NCBI GenBank assembly: GCA_946482515.1
Contig: CAMLRS010000013.1
Location: 1 to 64,000, forward strand
Length of the DNA stretch: 64,000 nucleotides
Direction of reading: 5' to 3'
From: an uncultured Flavobacteriales bacterium
GTDB lineage: Bacteria; Bacteroidota; Bacteroidia; Flavobacteriales; Crocinitomicaceae
In this document: positions 1 to 8,407 of the stretch, piece by piece
How positions within the stretch are numbered: the stretch's first letter is position 1
Layout of the letters: every line of letters begins with the position of its first letter
Notes under the pieces: generated by a model
What the model saw: the letters and a program-made list of their open reading frames with translations, nothing else
The model's database searches: none
What the model was told of the DNA's origin: nothing
Translations under genes and position numbers: made by a program

Positions 1-2
1 AC

Positions 3-32
3 AAAACCCCTTCCAGAAATGGAAGGGGTTTT
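3..32. terminator. Bidirectional intrinsic terminator
   Basis: A perfect 12-bp stem (AAAACCCCTTCC with its complement) closes a 6-nt loop. It has an A-run on the left and a T-run on the right, so it can end transcription in both directions. It lies downstream of the minus-strand dus gene and probably also serves a gene left of the window. Confidence 0.85.
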
Positions 33-86
33 TTGCGTTTAAACCTTTCCATTCCAAACAGAGATTCTAAACACACTAGCGCTGAT

Positions 87-117
87 AGCCTGTCCTCCAA
101 AGGCGGACAGACAGGCT
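87..117. repeat. Intergenic hairpin repeat, GTCC-CC/GG-GGAC type
   Basis: AGCCTGTC (87-94) is perfectly complementary to GACAGGCT (110-117). An alternative inner stem pairs CTGTCC (90-95) with GGACAG (105-110). A related hairpin core is found at 57456-57484. It resembles the short palindromic intergenic repeats common in Bacteroidota. Nothing else is seen between it and dus. Confidence 0.55.
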
Positions 118-183
118 GACAAAAAACGTGATGAGAGAATAGAGAACTCTGCGGTAAAAGATTGTAACGAGAGTTGTTCAGAT

Positions 184-1116
184 CTAATCCATAAACGCTA
201 GAAGATCTTCCTGGAATTCATCCAATGATTTCACCTTCTTCAGCTTGCGGAAGAGCTTGTTGCCATCTTCCAGGCCATCGCAAAGGTATTCCCAGTATGA
301 CTTCAGCTTGCTCAAGGCATATCCTTTGTCAGGGTTACAAGCGATAAGGCTGTTTTCGAGCTTTTCAGTGAATACCAGTAAGCGCGATCGATAGCCTTCC
401 GAATCGTCGAAATGACCGGTTTTGATCTCTTCAAAGAGAGCCGGATTCACCATGGCGCCACGACCAATCATCCAGTTCGTAATGCCTGGAAAAAGCTGCT
501 GTAACGCTTCGAATTCTTCCACAGAAGTAATGTCGCCGTTATAGGTTAGCGGATGTTTTGTGAGCGCAATGCAATTGGCAAACTGCGCATGATCGCAACC
601 GCCGTTGTAGAGTTGTTTCGCGTAGCGCGCATGAATGATGACTTCCGTAAGCGGATAATCGTTCAAAGCAGGAAGAATATCGAGAATTTCAGCTGTAGAA
701 TCCATTCCCATCCGCATTTTGATGCCCAATTGCATGTTTAAGCGTGGAACGATCGTATCCAGCAGGCGCTTCAGGTCATCGGGCTTATTCAGGATTCCGG
801 CACCCAGGTTGCGGTTCGTCACCATCGGATAAGGACAGCCCATGTTCCAGTTCACTTCCGTGTAGCCCAGCTCTTCGAGGTAATTCGCCATAACGAAGAA
901 GTCTTCGACCGTACAGGCCATAAGCTGGGGAACGATCGGAGCCAGGGGATTATTAACGGGGAGCACATCGATCTTAGGAGCGGATTTGATCGTCCCGTCG
1001 TTGTTCATTTTCAGGTATGGCGCATAGAATTTGTCCACACCGCCATAAACAGCCTGGTGTGCATTTCGAAAATGATAATCGGTATAGGTCTGCAAAGGAG
1101 CAAGCGCCAGTTGCAT
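184..1116 (-). CDS. dus: tRNA-dihydrouridine synthase
   Basis: This is an FMN-dependent enzyme that reduces uridine to dihydrouridine in tRNA D-loops. The 310-residue TIM-barrel protein has the family motifs in order: an N-terminal LALAPLQ strand, NMGCPYPM with the expected catalytic Cys94, KMRMGM (about 133), the IIHAR segment with His162 and Arg164, and the FMN-phosphate loop MIGRGAMVNP (about 216-225). Length is normal. It is the last gene of a minus-strand run and starts 9 bp after the SDR stop codon. The subfamily looks DusC-like, but its target position cannot be assigned by eye. Confidence 0.92.
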   Translation of the reverse strand: MQLALAPLQTYTDYHFRNAHQAVYGGVDKFYAPYLKMNNDGTIKSAPKIDVLPVNNPLAPIVPQLMACTVEDFFVMANYLEELGYTEVNWNMGCPYPMVTNRNLGAGILNKPDDLKRLLDTIVPRLNMQLGIKMRMGMDSTAEILDILPALNDYPLTEVIIHARYAKQLYNGGCDHAQFANCIALTKHPLTYNGDITSVEEFEALQQLFPGITNWMIGRGAMVNPALFEEIKTGHFDDSEGYRSRLLVFTEKLENSLIACNPDKGYALSKLKSYWEYLCDGLEDGNKLFRKLKKVKSLDEFQEDLLAFMD

Positions 1117-1125
1117 GTCTTCAGC

Positions 1126-1812
1126 TTATGGCGTTGACATCGAAACCGGAATGATCCGTCCGTGCATGAAGCGATTCGCAGTTAGAGCAAAATCGCAGAT
1201 ATAGGAGGCCATTTCGGAGGCATTCAATGGTGCTACATAACCCGGAAAGGCTGCTTCCAGCATTTCAGTTTGAACGGCGCCCAGGCAAAGGCAATTGATC
1301 GCAATGCCGCTGTCTTTGTATTCTTCGGCCAGCAGCTCGGTCAGTGAAACCAGGGCAGCTTTGGAAGTTGAATAGGCTGAAAGCCCGGCGAATTTTGATG
1401 TTCCCTGAAAACCGCCCATAGAGGAAATGTTCACAATGTGCGCACCTTTTTCCATTAATGGAAGGCAAGCCTGGATGGATTGCATCACGCCGATGATATT
1501 CACCTGGTAAGTGTTGGCGATTTCTGCATGGGTCAGCTCTAAGAATGGTTTAACGACGATCGCACCGGCGTTGTTGATCAGGATATCGATCTGACCAAAC
1601 GGACGAACGGCTGTTTCCAGCTCGGCACGAACATTCGGAGAAGCAAGATCCAGCTGGAAAGTGCGAACATTTTCCAATTCGCGGAAAACCGGTTGCTGAC
1701 CAAAGCTACGCGCAAAAGCGAGGATCTTATTGTCCGAATCGGCGGCAAGCTGCTCCACGAGCGCTTTTCCAATGCCTCTGCTGGCACCGATGACGACAAT
1801 CGTCTTAGGCAT
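1126..1812 (-). CDS. Short-chain dehydrogenase/reductase (SDR)
   Basis: This is a 228-residue NAD(P)-dependent oxidoreductase of the classical SDR family. It has the Rossmann motif GASRGIG at residues 9-15, NNAG near residue 80, a catalytic Ser in the NISSM segment and the YSTSK catalytic Tyr/Lys motif near 146. The protein is complete. Its start overlaps the end of the upstream paaE copy by 8 nt, so the two are almost certainly translated from one message. The substrate is not evident. The coupling to paaE hints at aromatic or CoA-linked metabolism, but that is inference from position only. Confidence 0.88.
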   Translation of the reverse strand: MPKTIVVIGASRGIGKALVEQLAADSDNKILAFARSFGQQPVFRELENVRTFQLDLASPNVRAELETAVRPFGQIDILINNAGAIVVKPFLELTHAEIANTYQVNIIGVMQSIQACLPLMEKGAHIVNISSMGGFQGTSKFAGLSAYSTSKAALVSLTELLAEEYKDSGIAINCLCLGAVQTEMLEAAFPGYVAPLNASEMASYICDFALTANRFMHGRIIPVSMSTP

Positions 1813-2875
1813 CGAAATCGATTTTGAGTACAGGGCTGGTCGGATGCGACTGACAGGTCAGAATATAGCCCTGTTTCACTTCCTCGTCCGTTAAAGCGTA
1901 GTTGATGCGCATACTTACAGATCCTTCGATGATCTTCGCTTTACAGGTGCAGCAAACGCCGCCTTTGCAGGAATAAGGAACATCCATGCCCACGCTATCG
2001 AGCGCTTCCAGGACGGTTTTGCCATTCGTATGCAGCGGAACGCTTACAACATCGCCATCCAGGATAGCCGTAACGGTGCTTTCGCCTACGAAATCAGCAT
2101 TGACCTCTGTTGGTTCGGGAACCAGCAGCACAGGCGTTGTAAACAGCTCGAAATGGATTTGTTCGGGCTTGACGCCGAATACATGCAATACTTCTTTGAT
2201 CCCGACGATCATTTCCTCAGGACCGCAAATGTAAAAGGCTTCAGCGCGCAATAATGTCAGGTCCTGCTTGATGATCTCACTCACAAGCTGTTTATCGAAA
2301 CGACCGTTACGATGGCCTTCCACAGCTTCGCGGCTAAAGAAATAATGGGTCTTTGTACGGGTAAGCGCGTCCAGATCGCTGGCGAAGAACGTGCTGGCTT
2401 GTGTACTGTTGCCGTAAAAAAGCGTCAGTTCGCCATCTGTTTTTTCCAATGCTTTGGCAATGGAAAGAATCGGCGTGATACCGCTCCCAGCCGCGAAAGC
2501 CACGTGTTTTTTCGCCGCTTTATCGACGCCGAAGTTCCCTCTTGGGAAATCCACTTCGATCTCATCACCGGCTTTCAGCTGATGTACGAGCCAGTTCGAG
2601 GCTTTTCCACCGTTTACCGCTTTCACGGCTACCGACAAAGCTTCGTTTTCGCCGCTGCAGATGGAATAAGAACGGTTCAACGTTTCGCCATCTACCGGGC
2701 AATGCAGGTTCAGGTACTGGCCTGCCTGGAATTTATAAGCTTCCTTCAGGTCGTTCGGGATACTGAAACTGATACGTGCACTTTCGGAAGTCAGCTGTTC
2801 GTGGTTCAACACGGTCAGCGTAGCCGATTTGTGGTGCGACTTTTTCTCTTTTTTATTGCGGGAAAATAAACCCAT
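1805..2875 (-). CDS. paaE: Phenylacetyl-CoA epoxidase reductase subunit, copy 1
   Basis: PaaE passes electrons from NADPH through FAD and a plant-type [2Fe-2S] cluster to the PaaA di-iron oxygenase. The 356-residue protein has the full order: an FAD-binding RSYSIC motif near residue 70, nucleotide-binding GSGITP near 130, CGPEE near 218, and a C-terminal ferredoxin domain with CKGGVCCTC near 304 plus a fourth Cys in LTCQSHP. It lies 3 bp downstream of a second, equally long copy and about 18 kb from paaABCD. The family is firm. Which copy serves PaaA, or whether one serves another oxygenase, cannot be decided here. Confidence 0.85.
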   Translation of the reverse strand: MGLFSRNKKEKKSHHKSATLTVLNHEQLTSESARISFSIPNDLKEAYKFQAGQYLNLHCPVDGETLNRSYSICSGENEALSVAVKAVNGGKASNWLVHQLKAGDEIEVDFPRGNFGVDKAAKKHVAFAAGSGITPILSIAKALEKTDGELTLFYGNSTQASTFFASDLDALTRTKTHYFFSREAVEGHRNGRFDKQLVSEIIKQDLTLLRAEAFYICGPEEMIVGIKEVLHVFGVKPEQIHFELFTTPVLLVPEPTEVNADFVGESTVTAILDGDVVSVPLHTNGKTVLEALDSVGMDVPYSCKGGVCCTCKAKIIEGSVSMRINYALTDEEVKQGYILTCQSHPTSPVLKIDFDA

Positions 2876-2878
2876 ACG

Positions 2879-3949
2879 TCAATGATCAAATGAAACAATC
2901 AATTTTTCAGAAGTAGGGTGGGCCTGACAAGTCAGAATGTAACCTGCTTCCAGCTCGTCTTTCTCCAGTGCGTAGTTAACGTCCATGGAAGCGCTTCCTT
3001 CCAGGATTTTCGCCTTGCAGGTACAGCAGACGCCGCCTTTACAGGCAAATGGCAGATCGGCGCCGGCTCTGTGCGCAGCGTCGAGTATGGTTTCACCATT
3101 CGAAGTCAGCGCGAGATCAATCTGGTCGCCGTCGATGATGATAGAAACATTGGAAGCAATACCCGGCTCGTCGCTGGTGGTTTTTTCCACCGTACGTTTC
3201 GGGATGCTTGTAGCAAACAATTCAAAATGGATGTTGCGCTCGTCTACGCCAAAAGCCATCATTCCGTCTTTCACGGCATGGATCATTTGTTCTGGCCCGC
3301 AGACAAATACGCCGTCAATTGTCTGACCATTGAAAAACGCTTTACAGAGCTTATCGACTTTTTCGCGATCGATGCGGCCCTTCTGAAGCGCATTGCCGAG
3401 GCTTTCACGACTCAGAACGTGGATCAAACGGAAACGGTCCATGTAGTTGTTCTTCAAACCTTCCAGCTCTTCGCGGAAAATAATGCTGGCGAATCCTTTG
3501 TTGCCATAAACCAGCGTAACATTGCTTTCAGGTTCTTCCGAAAGAATGGCTTTGGCAATGGCGATGATCGGCGTGATACCGCTTCCGGCAGCGAAAAGCA
3601 CGTAGGACTTGTGAGCAGTAGCATCGGGCGTTAGTACAAAATGCCCCATCGGTGTCATCACGTCGAGCACATCGCCGGATTTCAATCCTGTTGTTGCCCA
3701 GGAAGAGAACAAGCCGTCTTCGATGCGCTTGATCGCAACGCGCCATTCGTTCTCGAACGGAGCTTTACAGATGGAGTAAGAGCGTCGGGTATCTTCGCCG
3801 TTGATTATGGTTCGCAAAGTCAGGTACTGACCGGCTTTGTACACATAATCGGAAAGCAGGTCGGCAGGAATTTCGAACGCAACGGAAACGGTATCTTCGG
3901 TTTCCTGTCGTACATCTGCAACTCGTAAGGCGTGAAACTTTGGCGTCAT
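2879..3949 (-). CDS. paaE: Phenylacetyl-CoA epoxidase reductase subunit, copy 2
   Basis: This is a second FAD/[2Fe-2S] reductase, 356 residues when started at 3949. It has RSYSIC, GSGITP, CGPEQ, CKGGVCCTC and a final LTCQAHP cysteine in the same order as the neighbouring copy. An upstream in-frame ATG at 4003 would add 18 residues unlike the family N-terminus, so 3949 is preferred. The copy has no stop, frameshift or lost cluster ligand, so both reductases look functional. It is the first gene of the paaE-paaE-SDR-dus run and has a promoter-like -7 motif at 3992-3999. Confidence 0.83.
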   Translation of the reverse strand: MTPKFHALRVADVRQETEDTVSVAFEIPADLLSDYVYKAGQYLTLRTIINGEDTRRSYSICKAPFENEWRVAIKRIEDGLFSSWATTGLKSGDVLDVMTPMGHFVLTPDATAHKSYVLFAAGSGITPIIAIAKAILSEEPESNVTLVYGNKGFASIIFREELEGLKNNYMDRFRLIHVLSRESLGNALQKGRIDREKVDKLCKAFFNGQTIDGVFVCGPEQMIHAVKDGMMAFGVDERNIHFELFATSIPKRTVEKTTSDEPGIASNVSIIIDGDQIDLALTSNGETILDAAHRAGADLPFACKGGVCCTCKAKILEGSASMDVNYALEKDELEAGYILTCQAHPTSEKLIVSFDH

Positions 3950-3991
3950 TCTTTTTAGTAAACTTTCAGCCTGTCTTTGTGACAGACCGTG

Positions 3992-3999
3992 CAAAAATA
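3992..3999 (-). promoter_or_regulatory. Candidate -7 promoter element for the paaE run
   Basis: The minus strand reads TATTTTTG, matching the Bacteroidota -7 consensus TAnnTTTG, about 43 nt before the paaE start. A TTG at 4023-4025 is a possible but widely spaced -33 element. Confidence 0.5.
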
Positions 4000-4103
4000 G
4001 CAATTTGTCCGGTTTTTCCGTGCAATGAAGTCCTGGGGTAAAATCCGTTTTGGGAACGAAAGGAAAAAGCGCATAGTAGGGCTGAAGAGCCCGGTTTTAC
4101 TAA

Positions 4104-4151
4104 GGGCGTCTAAATATCTAGAATTCCAGACTTCCGGAATTCCAGAATTTC
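4104..4151. repeat. Intergenic repeat, left copy of a dispersed pair
   Basis: The first 24 bp (4104-4127, beginning GGGCGTCTAAATATC) are identical to 56998-57021. Both copies also end in ATTCCAGAATTTC. A small hairpin forms between GAATTCC (4121-4127) and GGAATTC (4136-4142). The repeat lies between the protease stop and the paaE promoter region. Confidence 0.65.
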
Positions 4152-4153
4152 GC

Positions 4154-6325
4154 TTACAAGCGAATAAAGCGTGTTCGTAGCACACCGTTTTCCGTTACAA
4201 CTTCTACCACATACGTTCCCGCCGACAGATCACTGCAATCGAAACGTCCGTTTTCCAGCGTTTTCTGAACAACGGCGCCATTCATGGAAACAAGCGTTAT
4301 TGTTGTTGCAGTCTGACCTTCCGGCAGTAAAACCCAGGCTTCATCGGCAGCAGGATTCGGGTAAACCAGTGCCCAATTTCCGGATTGCAATTCTTCCAGT
4401 CCAACGGTATTCAATGCCAGCAATACGGCCTGGTAAGCGTTCACTTTACCCATTCCCCAACGCGGGTTACCGGGAGCGGTGATCGTACCGGTATAGCTGT
4501 CGAGTCGCGCAGTTGTCTGAAGGATCGTTTTCACCTGATCCGGAGAAATACTCGGGCTGGCATCGAGCAGCAAAGCAACAATTCCAGCCACACAAGGTGA
4601 AGCCATCGATGTGCCGGAGAATTTCGCGAAGTCGTATTCCGTACCGTTAAAAGTGGTCGATTCTGTTGTATTGTAGCTGGCATCTGTAAACGACGAAATG
4701 GAGGAGACCACGTTCACGCCCGGTGCCGAAATGTCCGGTTTCATGACTTCGGTGTAAAGCGGGCCGGAGCTGGTAAAGGAAGCCATCGCGCCACCTGCAG
4801 GATTTCCCTGCCCGTTGATGTAGGAAGAGGTATAGGCTCCGACAGCGATGACATCCGGCGAACAGGATGGCTCGCCAATGCTGTAAAGCGCGTCGCCGGA
4901 GAGCGGCTGGTCACCGAAACCGCTGAATGGCATGCCCCAGTTTCCGACGCCAGTGGTAAGCTCAGTAACATTCCAGTAATGGACCGTTCCGGATGGAGCC
5001 GTACTGCGCAACACAATGCGAAGATTGGTGTGTGTATTGTTGACCCGCAGGCGCATATTCGGACGATTGTTCAGCGGATTGACATTCTCGGCCGACAGGT
5101 TGAAGTAGATTGTATCGGTACCGGTTACCAGGATGGAATCGAGGTAATCGGTTTGCGTAACCGTATTGTAAAGCGGACTGGCTACAAGCACTGTTCCCGT
5201 AGAATTGCAGACTTCGATCCCGGCAGAGAACGGTTGTCCCGCTTCTCCCCACATCGTAATGCTCTGGCCCCACATATTCGGATTGGCACTGTAATCGTAA
5301 AAATTGATGCGACTGGTAAATGCGTCGTTGTTGAAGGTCTTTTTGATGTGATAATTCACATCGCCGTTATTTCCTGCCGAACCGACGAATACAACATTGT
5401 CATCTGCAAAACCGGCAATAGCTTGTGAAAGCAGGGAATTGCCGTCGAGTGTTCCCATGTATGTCAATCCCCAGCTCATATTGATCACCAGGCGCTTGCC
5501 TTCTGCATCAGCTTTGGATTTCATCCAGGCGAATGCATCGATAACGGAAGCCGCATCGATCAGGAAAGTGGCAAACAAGAGCTGCGATTCGAAGGCAAAT
5601 CCGCGGTAAGGTGTTCCGCCACCACTTCCGCCTGCAATTCCGGCTACGTGGTTTCCATGCGTATGATAGCTGTAAATATTGGCTGTGTCGCTTCCTGCGG
5701 CGCTGAGCTCAGTCCAGGTATCGTATTCCGCGCCATAATCATAACCAGTTGGTGCATCGCCGGCCACTTTGTATTGGTCCCAGGCGGCAAAAACGCGTGA
5801 AGCTTCCAGCAACGTGTCGTAAAACATCGGGTGTGTATAATCAAACCCCCAGTCGGTTACGCCGATGAACACGTCTTTTCCGGTAAACGCTTCCGGCAAT
5901 CCCCAACCTTGCTGAACGCTGTCGGCGCGGGTGTCTTTGACGGCACGGTCGAGGTGCGGCTGAATTTTCGATGGGATTTCAAGATAGCTGTAAACGGTGG
6001 AGAAATCGAGCAGCGATACTTGTTCGAGCGGAACTTTGATCGTCGTAACGCCATTAACAGAGGTTCCGATCAATACACCAGCCTCACGGAAATCCGACCA
6101 GTTGGCATTCGTATACGATTTTCCGAATAACGAAACATACCAGCCGGAAGCCAGTCTGTAAACAGGATAACGATCAATCGTGTTCGGTGAAATGAGCTTC
6201 GTAGTCCGATAGCTGTCCGAAAGCTCCTGAAGCTCTTTCCATTCGGCTTTATTCCAGGATGGAAGCTGTTGCGCGTGATGCAAAAAAGGAGCCGTCACGA
6301 AGAGGAAAAGTAGCAGCTGTTTCAT
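4154..6325 (-). CDS. Secreted subtilisin-like serine protease (S8) with T9SS signal
   Basis: This is a secreted peptidase. From 6325 it is 723 residues: a signal peptide (MKQLLLFLFV...), then the S8 catalytic triad as Asp in GVTDWGFDYTHP, His in HGNHVAGIAGG and Ser in GTSMASPCVAG. A long insertion lies between His and Ser. The last about 75 residues form a type A T9SS sorting domain, starting VYPNPAADE and ending in a short basic/hydrophobic tail. The longer open frame to 6409 is rejected because it would bury the signal peptide. It is probably exported across the outer membrane and attached to the surface. Substrates are unknown. Confidence 0.9.
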   Translation of the reverse strand: MKQLLLFLFVTAPFLHHAQQLPSWNKAEWKELQELSDSYRTTKLISPNTIDRYPVYRLASGWYVSLFGKSYTNANWSDFREAGVLIGTSVNGVTTIKVPLEQVSLLDFSTVYSYLEIPSKIQPHLDRAVKDTRADSVQQGWGLPEAFTGKDVFIGVTDWGFDYTHPMFYDTLLEASRVFAAWDQYKVAGDAPTGYDYGAEYDTWTELSAAGSDTANIYSYHTHGNHVAGIAGGSGGGTPYRGFAFESQLLFATFLIDAASVIDAFAWMKSKADAEGKRLVINMSWGLTYMGTLDGNSLLSQAIAGFADDNVVFVGSAGNNGDVNYHIKKTFNNDAFTSRINFYDYSANPNMWGQSITMWGEAGQPFSAGIEVCNSTGTVLVASPLYNTVTQTDYLDSILVTGTDTIYFNLSAENVNPLNNRPNMRLRVNNTHTNLRIVLRSTAPSGTVHYWNVTELTTGVGNWGMPFSGFGDQPLSGDALYSIGEPSCSPDVIAVGAYTSSYINGQGNPAGGAMASFTSSGPLYTEVMKPDISAPGVNVVSSISSFTDASYNTTESTTFNGTEYDFAKFSGTSMASPCVAGIVALLLDASPSISPDQVKTILQTTARLDSYTGTITAPGNPRWGMGKVNAYQAVLLALNTVGLEELQSGNWALVYPNPAADEAWVLLPEGQTATTITLVSMNGAVVQKTLENGRFDCSDLSAGTYVVEVVTENGVLRTRFIRL

Positions 6326-6348
6326 ACGAAAGTTGGTGTTTAAGAATC

Positions 6349-6356
6349 CAAAGATA
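6349..6356 (-). promoter_or_regulatory. Candidate -7 promoter element for the S8 protease
   Basis: The minus strand reads TATCTTTG, a full match to TAnnTTTG, 23 nt upstream of the chosen start at 6325. It lies inside the longer open frame, which supports the shorter start. Confidence 0.55.
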
Positions 6357-6542
6357 GGAAAAGATTTCCGGGTCAGGCCTTTCCCAAAGCGCAATGGAAT
6401 GAAAACCACTGCTGAAACAGAAACAGAATAGATGCAATGTTCATCGGGAGCTGTTAAATTCTAATCTGTTTATAATAATTTGTTCACAAACGCAGTTAAC
6501 AATAGAGAGAGATTAGTAACTTGCGGAAACAACACCAGGTCT

Positions 6543-6935
6543 ATGAACAAAAGTATTTCTATTACTGAAGGCATCGAAGTGGGGGTTACGACCCAGTTCC
6601 GCAGCGATGTTTCCCAGACGAAAGAAAGTTCGTACTTCTTTAACTACCGGATCACTATCGAAAACCGCAACAATTTTGCCGTTCAGCTCGTTCACCGCGA
6701 CTGGTTCATTTTCGACTCCCTCAATCCGCCTGTGCATGTGAGTGGGGAAGGAGTCGTAGGACAAAAACCGGTGCTGGAGCCGGGAGAATCCTATCACTAT
6801 ACCAGTGGTTGCGAGCTGCACTCCGAGCTGGGGGCGATGCACGGGTTTTATACCTTCGTCAACCAGGCTTCAGGAGAACCGTTTCAGGTAAAAATCCCTG
6901 CTTTCGATTTGATTTTTCCGGGAAGATTGAATTAA
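6543..6935 (+). CDS. apaG: ApaG-domain protein
   Basis: This is a small 130-residue cytosolic protein with an immunoglobulin-like beta fold. The family is recognised by the sequence run through FNYRITIENR, the HRDWFIFDS segment, GEGVVGQKP, LEPGESYHYTSG, the MHGFYTF motif and the closing IPAFDL. In enterobacteria ApaG is linked to cobalt/magnesium tolerance, and its biochemical role is not settled. The start at 6543 (MNKSISITEG) gives the usual length; the upstream open frame would add 21 unconserved residues. It stands alone, 7 bp from the convergent TPR gene, with no room for a terminator between them. Confidence 0.92.
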   Translation: MNKSISITEGIEVGVTTQFRSDVSQTKESSYFFNYRITIENRNNFAVQLVHRDWFIFDSLNPPVHVSGEGVVGQKPVLEPGESYHYTSGCELHSELGAMHGFYTFVNQASGEPFQVKIPAFDLIFPGRLN

Positions 6936-6942
6936 GTACCGC

Positions 6943-8199
6943 TTAACTTTGGGCCATTCTTCGTCGTGTAAGCAACGTCAGTACCAATACGGTGCCCAGG
7001 AAAGCAATCACCAGCCATTCCCATTTGAAGGCAGTAGCTCCTTTAGAAGCGAATTCCCCGTCACGAATTTCATGTTCCGCCTCCAATCGCAGAATAGTGC
7101 GTTGTAAATCGGCTACTTCTTCGTCATCCGACGTGTTTCTTACAGCAATTTCCTCGCGCAGCTCTACGAAGCGTTCCAGCTGATCGGTAGCACCTTTATA
7201 ATCGCCGGTGCTTTTCAGCAAGGTTGCGATGGCACGAAGGGCATCTGCCTGTTCCGATAACAGGTTCTTTGTCTTGGCGTATTCCAGCGATTTCTGGTAC
7301 CACTGAACGGCCATGTCGTAATTCGATGTGTAGAAATAGTAATCGCCGAGGTTGTAATAGCTTTCGGAAATGGCTTTCGGATCGTTGATGCGCTGACGGA
7401 TCTGCATAGCCTGCACGAAAAGATCGCGTGCTTTCGCCGTGTCGCCTTCTTCAAAATATACGATCGCCATGTTGTTGATGGCATGTGCCAAAGAAATGCT
7501 GGCTCCCGACAAACGGGCATATTTCATGGAATAGTTGAAGAAACGCTTCGTGAGTGCCAATTTGCCTTCGTAGCGGTAAATATCTCCCAAACGTGCATAA
7601 GCCGCGCTCATCGAGCGGTATTTTTTGTAACGCTTGATAGCCGTAACGTAGCGTTGGTAGGTTTCAATGGCTTTCGACGGTTGGTTCAGCTGGTAATAGG
7701 ATTCGGCCAACGCCATAAGCGATTCGGCACGCACCAAAGGATCGGGATTTTTCTGACCGTATTTCCCGGCTTTTTTCGCCCAGTAATTGGCTGATTTTCC
7801 GTCTTTCTGTGCAATGTAGCCCAGGCTGATCGTCGTGGAAGCGGAACAAACCATGCGATCGTCGCCGCGCTCTTCCATGTTCGATAACAATGCCTTGGCC
7901 ATAGTGATACCCTCTGCAGTTTGCCCTGAAAGGATGAACCACGTAGCCAGCGTCAGCTTACCTTGCTCGATGGCCGGATAATAGTGCTCGTCAATACCAT
8001 ACATGAACAATTCTTCGCCGATCACACGCAGGGAATCTTTTGCTTCGCTCTGGTAATGATTGGTCAGCTCCTGACAGGCTTTAACCCGCTCGGCAGAGCT
8101 GCCGTTGTGAAAATCTTCCCAGAGGGAAGGAACGTCCTGCGACAAAGTAAAAGTGGCCAGCAAACTGGTGATAGCAGTAAGAAAAAGAGTTTTCACCAT
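6943..8199 (-). CDS. Secreted or membrane-anchored TPR protein
   Basis: This is a 418-residue protein with an N-terminal signal peptide (MVKTLFLTAITSLL). It has at least five tetratricopeptide-like repeats, with repeated A..Y..LG.IY and G...A...F patterns between about residues 100 and 330. A charged, probably coiled segment follows (LQRTILRLEAEHEIRDGE), then a single C-terminal transmembrane helix (WLVIAFLGTVLVLTLL) and a basic tail. Many Bacteroidota sensor kinases and LuxR-type regulators share this periplasmic TPR-TM layout, but this one stops right after the membrane helix and has no output domain. Function is unknown; it may be a scaffold or a signalling partner. Confidence 0.8.
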   Translation of the reverse strand: MVKTLFLTAITSLLATFTLSQDVPSLWEDFHNGSSAERVKACQELTNHYQSEAKDSLRVIGEELFMYGIDEHYYPAIEQGKLTLATWFILSGQTAEGITMAKALLSNMEERGDDRMVCSASTTISLGYIAQKDGKSANYWAKKAGKYGQKNPDPLVRAESLMALAESYYQLNQPSKAIETYQRYVTAIKRYKKYRSMSAAYARLGDIYRYEGKLALTKRFFNYSMKYARLSGASISLAHAINNMAIVYFEEGDTAKARDLFVQAMQIRQRINDPKAISESYYNLGDYYFYTSNYDMAVQWYQKSLEYAKTKNLLSEQADALRAIATLLKSTGDYKGATDQLERFVELREEIAVRNTSDDEEVADLQRTILRLEAEHEIRDGEFASKGATAFKWEWLVIAFLGTVLVLTLLTRRRMAQS

Positions 8200-8245
8200 A
8201 AGTATTTTAAGTTGGGGCAAGTTTACGAAAAAAGACGACGTGTCC

Positions 8246-8331
8246 TCCTCCCTTGAGGGAGGATTGAGGAGGGGGGCGCTTCAACAGCAAATTGTGGTAG
8301 CCACCTCCCTTTGTCCCTCCTCCAGGAGGGA
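8246..8331. repeat. Pair of G/C-rich intergenic hairpins
   Basis: Two perfect 8-bp stems stand 50 bp apart: TCCTCCCT-TG-AGGGAGGA at 8246-8263 and TCCCTCCT-CC-AGGAGGGA at 8314-8331. They lie between the divergent TPR gene and pruA. They look like a Bacteroidota intergenic repeat type, with no coding potential between them. Confidence 0.6.
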
Positions 8332-8381
8332 GCAGTTCACAATCAGATTGCTCTTAGTGAACCTGAAATCCGAACAATGCG

Positions 8382-8389
8382 TACATTTG
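8382..8389 (+). promoter_or_regulatory. Candidate -7 promoter element for pruA
   Basis: TACATTTG fully matches TAnnTTTG, 18 nt before the pruA ATG, giving a very short leader. No clear -33 TTTG was found at the usual distance. Confidence 0.5.
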
Positions 8390-8407
8390 CAGAAACAAAT
8401 TCGGACT

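Noticed and set aside
3950..4003. 18-residue extension of paaE copy 2
   Set aside because: It is unlike the family start and would overlap the -7 motif at 3992-3999.
6326..6409. Longer N-terminus for the S8 protease
   Set aside because: It would place 28 residues in front of a good signal peptide and cover the likely promoter at 6349-6356.
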